A DNA stretch of 33,764 nucleotides. Origin: Candidatus Parcubacteria bacterium (GTDB lineage: Bacteria > Patescibacteriota > Minisyncoccia > Phycocordibacterales > CALRHW01). Numbering within the stretch: the first letter of the stretch is position 1; the number at the start of each line of letters is the position of its first letter. Shown one piece after another: positions 10,412-21,441 of this stretch. The position numbers and the translations under genes were made by a program. The notes beneath the pieces are model-generated. The model did no database searches. It was given only the letters and a program-made list of their open reading frames with translations, and had not been told where the DNA came from. Location: contig SICJ01000004.1 in NCBI GenBank assembly GCA_009691505.1, positions 1-33,764 on the forward strand. Direction: 5' to 3'.

Positions 10412-11671
10412 CTAATTCTTTAAAAGTGCGCCGACGGTGTATTTATTGCTAGGACTCCAAATCATCCAAGACTGAACACCCGCATCATAGCTCGCTTTTA
10501 TTTGTGCTTTTACTTCTGGAATATCATAGTTGCCACCATAATCAAAATCTTGAATCCATGTGCGGAGTTTTTTTGCAGAACCGCCTTTATACCAAGAAGG
10601 TGGATTAAATTTTGGCGTAGTAACGGCGATTGTAGAGGTGGCTGTTGTCGTGGCGTTTTTGTTTGCAATAAGCAAATCTAAAGCGTTGGCTTTTTTCACA
10701 GCACCAGACATTGCAAAATGGACTACTTCATATACATAATCATCTGGGTTTGCCCAACCATTAAAATTTTTAGGATAATGAGATGGGTAGACCATTGGTA
10801 CAACAAAATCAAAATATGGTAGAACGTTTTCAAGCACCTGACCAATATTTAAATCGTCATTACTTGTCGTAGTCATTCCAAAGAAATCAGCAGAGGTTTT
10901 TAGTCCAGTATCTTTTAGCTCATCGTGCAAATATGCAAAAAATTCTTTTAGAACTTCGGGCTTTGGTCTCCCATCAGAGTGAACATAAAGAGCGTCTTCC
11001 ATCTTTCCATCAGAAGGAAATCGTACATAATCAAAATTAACCTCATCAAAACCTATCGCATAAGCTTCTTTTGCAATTGAAGATATATAATTCCAATATT
11101 CTTTTGCACCAACATCTATAAAACCCAAACCTTTAAAATCTTTCCACGGCAAACCCGTAGACCTACTCTGTACAGCAAGATCTGGACGAAGTTTTACAAA
11201 AAATGGATCCTGAAAAACAGCCATGCGTCCTATAACATATATATTTTTACTGTGAAGATATTCTACAAACTCCGCCATATCACTTGCTCCACAGGTCGGC
11301 GAAATGGACGGGGAAAGTTTTGAATCTTTCACATCAAATGCGAGTCGCCCTGTGTAATCTTTTATGTCAATAATAATAGAATTGACCTCCGTTTCATCAG
11401 CTATTTTTACCAAACTTTCTCTAAAAGGTTTTGTGCCAACGACACACTGTGTCATATATATTACCTTGAGCGGTTCTGGTGTTGTAATATGTGTCACCTT
11501 TTTTTCTGGGACAATGGTCACGGGTAGAGTGCTAGTATTTTTCTGCGACACATCATATACAGCACTATAATTATCTGAAAAAAAAGATGAGGCTAAAAAA
11601 TATAAAACAAAAAATAATCCAACGCACAGCACCGTGATAGACAAATGTTTTCGTATCTTTTTTGATATGGA
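10412..11671 (-). CDS. Putative glycoside hydrolase (DUF4015-like), signal-anchored; ORF track extends to 11707 but MSISKKIRKHLSITV is the likelier start
   Basis: IIIDIKDYTGRLAFDV, FDEVNFDYVRFPSDG, VVPMVYPSHYP; N-terminal TM segment. Confidence 0.8.
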   Translation of the reverse strand, partial: SISKKIRKHLSITVLCVGLFFVLYFLASSFFSDNYSAVYDVSQKNTSTLPVTIVPEKKVTHITTPEPLKVIYMTQCVVGTKPFRESLVKIADETEVNSIIIDIKDYTGRLAFDVKDSKLSPSISPTCGASDMAEFVEYLHSKNIYVIGRMAVFQDPFFVKLRPDLAVQSRSTGLPWKDFKGLGFIDVGAKEYWNYISSIAKEAYAIGFDEVNFDYVRFPSDGKMEDALYVHSDGRPKPEVLKEFFAYLHDELKDTGLKTSADFFGMTTTSNDDLNIGQVLENVLPYFDFVVPMVYPSHYPKNFNGWANPDDYVYEVVHFAMSGAVKKANALDLLIANKNATTTATSTIAVTTPKFNPPSWYKGGSAKKLRTWIQDFDYGGNYDIPEVKAQIKASYDAGVQSWMIWSPSNKYTVGALLKN

Positions 11672-11675
11672 CATC

Positions 11676-11957
11676 TTAAGGTTGCATAATCTCTTCTCTT
11701 GCTTCAATTTCTTCTTTTTGTTCTTCTACAAAAACCGCCGGCACGCTCTCTAGGTAGACTTCGTTTTGACGGGTCTTTCTGGTGACGCTTCTATGAACTG
11801 TCCTTTTATGACGTGCGAGCATAAATGAAAGGGTAGAAATTGCTAATCCAGATATAACATAAATCACTGTATCATAAGGAGGAGGAAAGCCACCATAAAG
11901 TGCTATAAAAACTATCCATAAACCAAGAATTAAAATGAGACGATTTTTTGTAAACAT
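11676..11957 (-). CDS. Small membrane protein, hypothetical
   Basis: 93 aa with two hydrophobic segments; start preceded by TGTTATAAT at 7-nt spacing. Confidence 0.65.
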   Translation of the reverse strand: MFTKNRLILILGLWIVFIALYGGFPPPYDTVIYVISGLAISTLSFMLARHKRTVHRSVTRKTRQNEVYLESVPAVFVEEQKEEIEAREEIMQP

Positions 11958-11964
11958 ATAAAAG

Positions 11965-11970
11965 ATTATA
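11965..11970 (-). promoter_or_regulatory. -10 box TATAAT (extended TGt) 7 nt from the start codon of the 11957 gene; candidate leaderless promoter
   Basis: minus strand ...TTGTTATAATCTTTTATATG... Confidence 0.6.
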
Positions 11971-13234
11971 ACAATAAATCTACAATGCTACCAATATCCC
12001 CTGCTCCCATAATTACAATGACATCATTTTCTCCAGCGATAGCAAGAGCTTTTGCGATATCTTCAAATTTTTCATAAAAAATCACATTACCTTTATGACT
12101 AGAAAGCACTTTTTCTGCGACGATTTCGGATGAAATAGATGCATCAAATGGCTCACGCGCCGCGTAAATAGGTGCGAGAAAAACATTGTCGGCATCTTTA
12201 AAGGCCTCAGCAAAATGCTCCAAATGATCTTTTGTCCTGCTATATAAATGTGGCTGGAAAATCGCAGTGATTTTTTTCTGTGGAAACATTTCCCGTGTCA
12301 TAGCTAAAGTCGCGATGACTTCTGTAGGATGATGAGCATAATCGTTATAAACCATCGCACCTCGCGCAGTTTTTCCTTTAAATTCAAAACGTCGCCATGT
12401 GCCTTTAAAAGTGTTGAGCGAGTTTATTATTTTTTCTTCCGAAACTCCTAGAATACTTGCTACTGTAAAAGCTGCCCGCGCATTTTTTTTATTATGTTCA
12501 CCAGCTAAGTTAATCTCCCCACCTTTTTTTATCAAAGAATAGTCATGAATTTTGCAAGATAAATTTTCTACGACAGGAGCGATGTTTTTGTCGTTTGGTG
12601 CACAGACTAAATGATCTTCTGTGCCGAGTCGCTCTGCGAGCTCACGAAAAGCAGACTGAATATCTGTTATGTCTTTGTAATAATCCAAATGATCAGCATC
12701 AATATTTGTGATTACCCAAATGTTTGGTTTTATATTTAAAAAAGCACGTTTGTATTCACACGCTTCAACCACAAAATATTTGCTTTTCCCTGCGATAAAA
12801 TTGCTCTTCTCATCTGAAAGCAGACTTCCCACAATCACAGTCGGGTCTAGCTCTGCGTCAATCAAAATTTTTGCAATCATCGCCGTAGTCGTTGTTTTTC
12901 CATGAGTGCCAGACACAGCAATCGTATATTTTTCTTTTGTGATAATGCCGAGCATTTCTGGATATGAATACGCAGGTATGCCGAGCTCTTTTGCACGCAT
13001 AAGCTCTGGATTATTTTCTGATATCGCTGGCGTATAAATTACAAGTTCGGTGTCCTGTGAAATATTTGATGCTTGAGGTGTATACAAAATTTTTGCGCCG
13101 AGTTTTTCTAGCTCGCTTGTAATAATAGATTTTGATAAGTCAGAGCCGGTAACAATTTTACCTTCGAGCAAAAACATCCGCGCAATAGCCGACACGCCTA
13201 TTCCTCCAATCCCTATAAAATGAAAACGTTTCAT
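11966..13234 (-). CDS. murC: UDP-N-acetylmuramate--L-alanine ligase (MurC); likely start MKRFHFIGIGGIG at 13234 rather than 13303
   Basis: HFIGIGGIGVSAIARMF, VSGTHGKTTTTAMIAKIL, YNDYAHHPTEV. Confidence 0.95.
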   Translation of the reverse strand: MKRFHFIGIGGIGVSAIARMFLLEGKIVTGSDLSKSIITSELEKLGAKILYTPQASNISQDTELVIYTPAISENNPELMRAKELGIPAYSYPEMLGIITKEKYTIAVSGTHGKTTTTAMIAKILIDAELDPTVIVGSLLSDEKSNFIAGKSKYFVVEACEYKRAFLNIKPNIWVITNIDADHLDYYKDITDIQSAFRELAERLGTEDHLVCAPNDKNIAPVVENLSCKIHDYSLIKKGGEINLAGEHNKKNARAAFTVASILGVSEEKIINSLNTFKGTWRRFEFKGKTARGAMVYNDYAHHPTEVIATLAMTREMFPQKKITAIFQPHLYSRTKDHLEHFAEAFKDADNVFLAPIYAAREPFDASISSEIVAEKVLSSHKGNVIFYEKFEDIAKALAIAGENDVIVIMGAGDIGSIVDLLL

Positions 13235-13241
13235 AAATCCT

Positions 13242-13247
13242 ATAATA
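13242..13247 (-). promoter_or_regulatory. -10-like TATTAT, 7 nt from the MurC start
   Basis: minus strand GAGTATTATAGGATTTATGAAACG. Confidence 0.45.
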
Positions 13248-13317
13248 CTCGTAAATGCCAAAGTGAACAATATCCACAGTTTATTTTTTAAATTGACACG
13301 CAAAACTTTAAGATGTA

Positions 13318-14346
13318 ATGTTTTGGAGGAGTAGTCTTGTAAATGTACCTAAACAACACGATCTGAAAAGATCAGAAAGAGCGGTCAAAATGCACCAGTC
13401 AAACGTTACTGCGGGAAGAGTTATTGGATGTAAGCCTTTCAATCCCTTCAAAAATTTGGGTGAAATTGACGGTGCCAAAATCATGCTGTTTGGAACAGCA
13501 GGTGGCAACTTCAAAATGAATAGGGTGGGTGATCCATACTGTCCCATTGAAGATAATGCAAAAAATAGGGAGATCTTCCATTTCATAGCACACACTGCAA
13601 ATCATCACGGCGTTGGAAAGATGTTTTTCCCAAGACCTGAGAAATTCAACGCAGTGATCGCTTCGCCAGACCACAAAGAGTGGCGGGAAATTGTTGTGGC
13701 AAACAGCGGTGTCACAATCTTGCGTGGACCATTTTGTGACGGTGCAATCATCAAGCAAGGAGAAGGAGTGTGTCTCACGTCAGGCGGATGTCCGACAGTC
13801 TTTTTCTACGACAGTGAAACGAGAGTGGGGATCGTAACTCATGCGGGTCGCGACTGCCTCTTTGATCGCAATATGGCAATTCATGGAAAAGCAACGCCTT
13901 GTCGTTTGGACAGCGTCATCAGGACTGGTGTTTCTAGTCTATGTGAGAAAATGATGAGGTACGGCGAAGGACCGAGTATTCCAAAAATCAAAGTCTTCAT
14001 CACCTGCGGAATTGCAGGGACTCACTTCATTCATTCACTGCAAGACCCAAATCACGGGCATGGAAACTTGGCGATAAAAGACCATCTTCACAAGAAGTGG
14101 CTCGACGATTCGTATTGGGTCGGCGATGAGCTGTGGCTAAATCGACTCATCACACTTCAGTGCGCCAGGATGGGAATTTTGCCAGAAAACATAGTGTGCG
14201 ATGGAATCGACACTTATGCGGACTGCGATTACCAAACTGACAAACTTATGTGGCATGACAATGTGCGGGATACCAAGAGCCAAAAACTCGCAGGTGTCCA
14301 TCCGATTGTTACGCCACGCAACCTTGTTATGGTTTGCATCCCATAA
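13318..14346 (+). CDS. Divergent YfiH/laccase-domain (polyphenol oxidase family) protein; start codon uncertain (13318 or 13390)
   Basis: CLTSGGCPTVFFYDSETRVGIVTHAGRDC aligns by eye with the ADCxPV...HAGWRG region; FITCGIAGTHFIHSL resembles LGPAIGPCCYEV; C-terminal R.LVMVCIP. Confidence 0.65.
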   Translation: MFWRSSLVNVPKQHDLKRSERAVKMHQSNVTAGRVIGCKPFNPFKNLGEIDGAKIMLFGTAGGNFKMNRVGDPYCPIEDNAKNREIFHFIAHTANHHGVGKMFFPRPEKFNAVIASPDHKEWREIVVANSGVTILRGPFCDGAIIKQGEGVCLTSGGCPTVFFYDSETRVGIVTHAGRDCLFDRNMAIHGKATPCRLDSVIRTGVSSLCEKMMRYGEGPSIPKIKVFITCGIAGTHFIHSLQDPNHGHGNLAIKDHLHKKWLDDSYWVGDELWLNRLITLQCARMGILPENIVCDGIDTYADCDYQTDKLMWHDNVRDTKSQKLAGVHPIVTPRNLVMVCIP

Positions 14347-14371
14347 AATGGACGAGTCAAGTGATGTAAGT

Positions 14372-14410
14372 GCGCGCGGGTCTCCTAGACCCGCGCGCTT
14401 TCATTTTTAT
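14372..14410. terminator. Intrinsic terminator between convergent genes
   Basis: GCGCGCGGGTCT-CCT-AGACCCGCGCGC (12-bp perfect stem) followed by a T-rich run. Confidence 0.85.
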
Positions 14411-15831
14411 TTTATTTTTTTAAGCGATGATTTCGGCTTTTTATTTTTAGTCTTCTTTGATACCGCAACTTGTTCCGTTTTAAAATTTTTCACAATCTTA
14501 TTAAACTGATCTCCTCTATCATATTCATTTACAAACATTCCAAAAGAAGCAAACCCCGGACTAAGCAAAATACTGTCACCTTCGCGCGCATAGAAAAAAG
14601 CTTGCGTAAAAGCATCGGTCAAATCTTTTGCTTCTATTATATGCACGTCGCGTAACGCATACATATCTGCTTTTATTTTTTCCGTACCGGTCGTGCCTTT
14701 TCCAGAAAGTAAAACGACGGTCGTCGCAAAATCTGGAATGCGTTTTAGCGCCCCCGACATATCCATATTTTTATCCGCACCACCCATGATTAATACAATA
14801 TTTTTTTTGTCACCTAGAGCGTTGAGTGCCACTAAAAGCGTATCTGGAGAAGTAGAATTGGTATCGTTGTAGACATCAATCCCGTTTATGGTGCGGACAA
14901 GCTCAAGTCGCCCAGCGATACTTTTAAAGTTTGTTAATGCTTCTTTTATGACACCTTCTTTTATTTGTAGAATGTTTCCGACCGCAAATGCCAGCTCAGC
15001 ATTTTTTTTATTGTGCTCGCCTTTTATATAAAGTTGCCACGAGTCAGGAATGGAAAGCGGTTTCATAAAATGACTTTTGAGCGCTGGATATTTTGCTTGA
15101 ATTTTTTTGAGCATTATTGTCGGCGCGACTAAATAATCACTCGACGTTTGATTTGAGAAAATATATGCTTTGTCATTCCAATACGCTTCACGATTGTTAT
15201 TGTAATAGTCGAGATGGTCGTCCATAAAATTAGTGAACACGCTGATGCGCGGACTTATCTTTGCTTCACCAAAGCCTTGAAGTTGCCAAGAAGAAAGCTC
15301 TAGAACAACCATATCGCCAGCTTTTACTTTTTTCAAAAGTGGAAGCGTAGCGAGTCCGCGAAGATTTCCGCCAAGCAAAATTTTGTGTTTCCATCCGAGT
15401 TTTTTCTTTGCATGTAAAAGCATTTCGTAAATAAGCATGGTCGTTGTGCTCTTTCCGTGTGAACCCGTCACGCCAATAATCATTACTTCTGGCGCAAGTT
15501 TTACAAAAAGCGACTCGTCCATTTCTATTGGAATGTTTTGAGAACGCGCAACTTCAATAAAAGAAGAGTCTAGGGACACGCCTGCTGATTTTAAAATCAT
15601 GTCGCGGTCGCGAAAATCCTCCAAACGATGTTCGCCGAGGACATATTTTATTTTTCTATATTTTTTAAGTTTTTTTAGGGTCGGAGCAAGTTGTTCTGCA
15701 CTTTTCAAATCTGTCACTATCAAATCCGCCCCGCATCCAGCCAAAAACTCTACATCAGCAAGTCCTCGCCCGAGAAGACCGAGCCCCATGACGGTGATTT
15801 TTTTATTTTTAAAATATTCTTTGTGGGTCAT
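14407..15831 (-). CDS. murD: UDP-N-acetylmuramoylalanine--D-glutamate ligase (MurD)
   Basis: VTGSHGKSTTTMLIYEML, FTNFMDDHLDYY, YNDTNSTSPDTLLVAL, LIMGGADKNMD. Confidence 0.93.
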   Translation of the reverse strand: MTHKEYFKNKKITVMGLGLLGRGLADVEFLAGCGADLIVTDLKSAEQLAPTLKKLKKYRKIKYVLGEHRLEDFRDRDMILKSAGVSLDSSFIEVARSQNIPIEMDESLFVKLAPEVMIIGVTGSHGKSTTTMLIYEMLLHAKKKLGWKHKILLGGNLRGLATLPLLKKVKAGDMVVLELSSWQLQGFGEAKISPRISVFTNFMDDHLDYYNNNREAYWNDKAYIFSNQTSSDYLVAPTIMLKKIQAKYPALKSHFMKPLSIPDSWQLYIKGEHNKKNAELAFAVGNILQIKEGVIKEALTNFKSIAGRLELVRTINGIDVYNDTNSTSPDTLLVALNALGDKKNIVLIMGGADKNMDMSGALKRIPDFATTVVLLSGKGTTGTEKIKADMYALRDVHIIEAKDLTDAFTQAFFYAREGDSILLSPGFASFGMFVNEYDRGDQFNKIVKNFKTEQVAVSKKTKNKKPKSSLKKIK

Positions 15832-15869
15832 TTTTTATGGAGAACAAGCGTATCTCAAATCTTAAACGG

Positions 15870-15942
15870 TGCGCGCACTAGGGGTCGAACCTAGGACCTT
15901 TCGAGTATCAGTCGAATGCTCTACCAACTGAGCTATGCGCGC
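15870..15942 (-). tRNA. tRNA-Ile (anticodon GAT); CCA not encoded
   Basis: Cloverleaf GCGCGCA TA GCTC AGTTGGTA GAGC A TTCGA CTGATAC TCGAA AGGTC CTAGG TTCGACC CCTAG TGCGCGC A. Confidence 0.95.
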
Positions 15943-16000
15943 AAGTGCATAAAATCTAACAAAAATCACGTCATAACACAAGATTCACTTATATAAATAA

Positions 16001-16032
16001 AAACCCCACCAGTTCTAAAAACCTGGGGGGAT
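16001..16032 (-). terminator. Intrinsic terminator downstream of the lysozyme-like gene
   Basis: minus strand CCCCCCAGGTTTTTAGAACTGGTGGGGTTTTT. Confidence 0.7.
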
Positions 16033-16041
16033 TTCTGACAT

Positions 16042-16524
16042 TCAATTTTTCTTAAGCACATTTTCAACTTTCTTCCAGTACTGAACAGTACTGGCTTTTT
16101 TAAACCCTTTTGGCCCACCATTCCAAATCCGCGACCTGTCTTCGTCCGTGACTTCCCTGCCGATACGCTTTTTCGTGGCATACAACGACAAATACTTTTC
16201 ACAGATTTCAATTGACAGTGTGCGATTTCCAAGACAGTCTTGCGCACTATATTTAGTGCCGAAAGCACGATTGACGTCCTCCACACATGGCTGACGTATC
16301 TGCAGGCACCCATATGCCTTGCAAGTCAGCTCCACATCACCTATGGCGTTGTCATCCCCTTGTGACTCTACTTGGATAAGCGCCGAAATCAAGCGGTCAA
16401 TATTGACCACTTCCCGCTTGGCTTGCTCAGTAGCAAAAATCGGAGTCACTGTAAAAGTCGCGCAAAGTAGTGAGACGAAAGCCCAAAAAACCAAGATGAC
16501 AATCTGCTTGTTTCCCTTGTTCAT
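16042..16524 (-). CDS. Secreted lysozyme-like/lytic-transglycosylase-like protein
   Basis: Signal peptide, then LISALIQVESQGDDNAIGD, AYGCLQIRQPCVEDVN, RSRIWNGGPKGFKK; GGAG 8 nt before ATG. Confidence 0.75.
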   Translation of the reverse strand: MNKGNKQIVILVFWAFVSLLCATFTVTPIFATEQAKREVVNIDRLISALIQVESQGDDNAIGDVELTCKAYGCLQIRQPCVEDVNRAFGTKYSAQDCLGNRTLSIEICEKYLSLYATKKRIGREVTDEDRSRIWNGGPKGFKKASTVQYWKKVENVLKKN

Positions 16525-16646
16525 AACTTAATCTCCATGAACTTCCTGAATGATAAAATATATCGCACAGCACAAGCTATGCAACCATCAGGTCTATATA
16601 AAATATTATCATAGAAGTGATATATTGTCAATGGTTACGTAACAAA

Positions 16647-16678
16647 CAAAAATCACAGGCACGTGCCTGTGATTTTTG
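16647..16678 (-). terminator. 16S transcript terminator: 32-nt perfect palindrome
   Basis: CAAAAATCACAGGCACGTGCCTGTGATTTTTG, T-rich on the minus strand. Confidence 0.75.
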
Positions 16679-16679
16679 T

Positions 16680-16706
16680 ATAACATTCTATATTTTGTTC
16701 CGTTCA
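16680..16706 (-). other. 3' arm of 16S long-range processing stem
   Basis: ATAACATTCTATATTTTGTTCCGTTCA pairs over 27 positions (including G-U pairs) with 18363-18389. Confidence 0.8.
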
Positions 16707-16829
16707 CATAGTCTTTCCTACTGTCATGCTACTTTAAGGATATTTAGCAATAATCCGTTTCTGAGCTCAATTGAGGCTCAGAAATCGACTGTAAGTTTTG
16801 GCACAAAAGTGACAAAACGATTTTCATTT

Positions 16830-18336
<1,507 letters not shown>

Positions 18337-18362
18337 ATTTATTTTTGAGGATAAATTTTTGT

Positions 18363-18389
18363 TGAACGGAACAAAATACAGAATACTAT
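18363..18389 (-). other. 5' arm of 16S long-range processing stem
   Basis: Complementary to 16680-16706. Confidence 0.8.
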
Positions 18390-18541
18390 TTTTGAAAATA
18401 GGACGCGCATTTTGCTCACTTTAAAAAGTTTGATTTCGCTCTTGAAATTATTTTTTTTGAATAAACATATAGACTTGCACGTATGTGAATACGTATAAGT
18501 AATTTCAAAGTACATCCCTAACATTTATTAGGGATTTCACC

Positions 18542-18569
18542 ATTATATAGATATCTGTTTTGGAGTCAA
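18542..18569 (-). promoter_or_regulatory. 16S rRNA promoter: TTGACT-N16-TATAAT
   Basis: minus strand TTGACTCCAAAACAGATATCTATATAAT; -35 at 18564-18569, -10 at 18542-18547. Confidence 0.75.
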
Positions 18570-18634
18570 GGGGTTGTAGTGAGAAGTGTTTTTGTGACTT
18601 TGGTGGAAGATTTTTGAGCATAGAATTGGGTATG

Positions 18635-18662
18635 GAAAAAGACGCCCCCCGTGAAGCGTCTT
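18635..18662 (-). terminator. Intrinsic terminator downstream of the 18765 ORF
   Basis: AAGACGC...GCGTCTTTTTCC on the minus strand. Confidence 0.65.
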
Positions 18663-18764
18663 GACCCGATAAATTGGGTTTTTCAAACTTGAGAAATCAT
18701 TGGCTGTGTTCGCGAGCGAATCTTGCCTGGGCTCGTTTAAAAGTTGCATTTCAAACAAGAATTT

Positions 18765-18956
18765 TCAGTTTCTCATGTATAGAAAGACCTTAGCGAAAAA
18801 CGATATTATGACTTCGTGCCATATTTCGACATGGATCGGGAGCGTAAACATTCTGCCAATTATGAATGCACCGCCCACAACGAGGATGAAAATCCCTAAC
18901 CATGTAACAAGGAAGGCACAGATGCTTCCTACTTTCTCTAGGAGATCGTTACTCAT
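18765..18956 (-). CDS. Small membrane protein, hypothetical
   Basis: MSNDLLEKVGSICAFLVTWLGIFILVVGGAFIIG...; own terminator. Confidence 0.55.
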   Translation of the reverse strand: MSNDLLEKVGSICAFLVTWLGIFILVVGGAFIIGRMFTLPIHVEIWHEVIISFFAKVFLYMRN

Positions 18957-19120
18957 TGACAAACCCTTTCAAATACCCATTTTTGACCAGAGCCTTTCGG
19001 GCATTCTTATAGCCTTTCGAGCAGTAAGAACTTTTCTGTAATCAGGAACATTTAGGTGACAGTTCCGTTACAAAAGTAACATATCTAGTGCTAATATTAA
19101 GAGTTGCGTCCGCGGGTAAA

Positions 19121-20059
19121 TTATTTCTCAGTTCCCTTCCCTTTCATTTTTCCGAGAGTAACGAGTAATGGCGACGCGAGGAAAATAGATGAATATGTTC
19201 CCACAATAACGCCGACGAGAAGCACGAATGCAAAATTGCGAGTAGTTTCTCCGCCGATAAAGTAGAGCACGACGAGCACAAGGAAAATGGTGAGTGACGT
19301 ATTTATAGAACGGCCGAAAGTTTGACTGACACTTTTGCCAACAGTGATTTCAAAATCTTCATTTGCTCGTGTGTCGCTGTTGATGCGTAGATTTTCGCGC
19401 ACACGGTCAAACACCACGATAGTGTCGTGCACAGAATATCCGAGAATCGCAAGAATCGCTGTGACGAAAAGTAAATCTATTTCTCCGCTATAAAAATGTG
19501 TGAAAAGAATAAAAACTCCAGTCGGCACGATGACATCGTGCACGAGCGCAAGCACCGTGACGAGTCCGTATTTCCAAGATGACACAGGTTTTGAAACTTT
19601 GCGGAAAGCAAATGTAACAAAAAGTACGATTGCTAAAATCACCACTGCGATAGCAACAAATGCTTTGTTTTTTAGCTCGTTGCCGACAACGGGGCCGATA
19701 GAATTGGAACGCTCTTCTCTTGGAAGGTTGGCAACTTGAGTTTTGCCGTCTACAGAATCATATGAAAGTGCGGATAAAAGCGTGGTTTTTTCGGTAGGAT
19801 TGAGTTCGCGAGTGCGCACGACAAAAAGATTGTCACCAGATGGTCGCACAGAATATCCACCGAGACCAAGCGTATCTATTTTTCCCTGCACCATCTCAAG
19901 AGTTGGACGAGCTCCGGCAGGATATGACACTTCAAGAAGTGCCCCGCCCTTAAAATCAATTCCGAAATTAAATCCGTAAACAAGCATTATTACGATAGCT
20001 CCTGCAGTTAAAAGCGTTGAAAGTGCAAAGAATATTTTTCTGTATTTTACGACAAACAT
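19121..20059 (-). CDS. secF: Protein translocase subunit SecF
   Basis: GFNFGIDFKGGALLEV, LGYSVHDTIVVFDRVREN. Confidence 0.95.
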   Translation of the reverse strand: MFVVKYRKIFFALSTLLTAGAIVIMLVYGFNFGIDFKGGALLEVSYPAGARPTLEMVQGKIDTLGLGGYSVRPSGDNLFVVRTRELNPTEKTTLLSALSYDSVDGKTQVANLPREERSNSIGPVVGNELKNKAFVAIAVVILAIVLFVTFAFRKVSKPVSSWKYGLVTVLALVHDVIVPTGVFILFTHFYSGEIDLLFVTAILAILGYSVHDTIVVFDRVRENLRINSDTRANEDFEITVGKSVSQTFGRSINTSLTIFLVLVVLYFIGGETTRNFAFVLLVGVIVGTYSSIFLASPLLVTLGKMKGKGTEK

Positions 20060-20060
20060 A

Positions 20061-21404
20061 TTATTTTTTTATTTCGTTATTTTTCACATTGCTATTGGCG
20101 AAGTGAAGACCGTTGCTAAAAAGAAACCGCGCGAAACCACCAGATCCTTTTGGAATAATCGCAAAAAGAAGTGTGCGGGTCGCAGTAATAGCTGTAAACA
20201 TACTCACGATGACTCCGAGACCAAAAGTGAGCGCAAAACCTTTTACCGCAGAAGTCCCTATCCAGAAAAGCACAAGCGCTGTAATGATACTGGAAATATT
20301 TGAATCACGAATAGAAAGCCACGCTCGGTGGAAACCTTCGCGCACAGATTCGGAAATATTTTTGCCACGTTTGAGCTCTTCTTTTGTGCGCTCAAAAATA
20401 AGCACGTTTGCATCTACCGCCATTCCGATAGATAAAACAAATCCTGCGAGTCCAGCCGCCGTCAAAGTAACAGGAATGAGTTTAAAAAGTGCGAGCGAAA
20501 TAATGACATACATCACGAGAGTGATAGAGGCGATAAGACCCGGCAAACGATACCAAAGAATCAAAAATAGAACGACGAAAATAAAACCCAAAATACCAGC
20601 GCGTACGCCAGAATGAAGAGCATCCGCTCCTAGAGATGCACCGATAGACTGAGTACCCACGAGGTCAATAGGTACAGGAAGTGCACCATAATTTAAATTA
20701 CGAACAAGTGTTTTGGCTTCTTCTGGAGTAAAGCTACCAGAAATAATCGCTTCCCCACTACTTATTTCTTCGCGAATAACTGGAGTTGAGATCGGTTGAC
20801 CATCTAGAAAAATAGCAAGAATCTCACCAACATTTTCTTTTGTTATTTTTGCAAAAAGTGCACTACCTTCACTATTAAATATTAAACCTACAGTCGGGGT
20901 ACCAGATGTCTGATTAAATTCAAGACGAGCCTTATCTAAAAGTCGGCCAGTAAGCTCGGTCGGTGTAAAAAGTGCAGCAATCTGCGCACTCGTAGTTGCA
21001 TTTTGAGAGAGGATTTTATTAGCTTCGCCTTTCAAAAGTTTAAATTCAAGGAGCGGAGTCTGGCCGATAAGAGCTACTGCTTTGTCAATATCAGTTACAC
21101 CGGGCAACTCTACAATGAGCCGTTGTTCGGCAACACCACCCACGATGCTAGATTTCTCTACTTGGATTATCGGCTCTGACACACCAAAAATGTTTACTCT
21201 CCGCTCTATCACGTCACGCAGAGTGTCCATTGAGTCGCCAATATCTCCACCTTTTATTTGCGAAATGTCAGCTTTATATACAAGCTCTGTTCCGCCGTTT
21301 AAATCAAGACCGAGCGTGAAAGGATATTTTTGACTATAAGAATAGTATCCGATGGCTACTAGGATCACAACAAGGACTGCTGAATATATTCTATATTTTG
21401 TCAT
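20061..21404 (-). CDS. secD: Protein translocase subunit SecD
   Basis: LGLDLNGGTELVYK, RVNIFGVSEPIIQ, GMAVDANVLIFERTKEEL. Confidence 0.96.
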   Translation of the reverse strand: MTKYRIYSAVLVVILVAIGYYSYSQKYPFTLGLDLNGGTELVYKADISQIKGGDIGDSMDTLRDVIERRVNIFGVSEPIIQVEKSSIVGGVAEQRLIVELPGVTDIDKAVALIGQTPLLEFKLLKGEANKILSQNATTSAQIAALFTPTELTGRLLDKARLEFNQTSGTPTVGLIFNSEGSALFAKITKENVGEILAIFLDGQPISTPVIREEISSGEAIISGSFTPEEAKTLVRNLNYGALPVPIDLVGTQSIGASLGADALHSGVRAGILGFIFVVLFLILWYRLPGLIASITLVMYVIISLALFKLIPVTLTAAGLAGFVLSIGMAVDANVLIFERTKEELKRGKNISESVREGFHRAWLSIRDSNISSIITALVLFWIGTSAVKGFALTFGLGVIVSMFTAITATRTLLFAIIPKGSGGFARFLFSNGLHFANSNVKNNEIKK

Positions 21405-21441
21405 AAAGTACCATATTAAACAGAAGTAGCTAAAAAATCAA

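Noticed and set aside
13343-13366. Seven-codon leader peptide MYLNNTI* after GGAGGA
   Set aside because: Too short and unsupported; the start of the YfiH-like gene is itself uncertain.
18339-18524. 61-aa minus-strand ORF upstream of 16S
   Set aside because: Lies in the 16S leader between promoter and gene and includes the processing arm; not protein-like.
20103-20616. Two plus-strand ORFs (66 and 167 aa)
   Set aside because: Antisense to secD.
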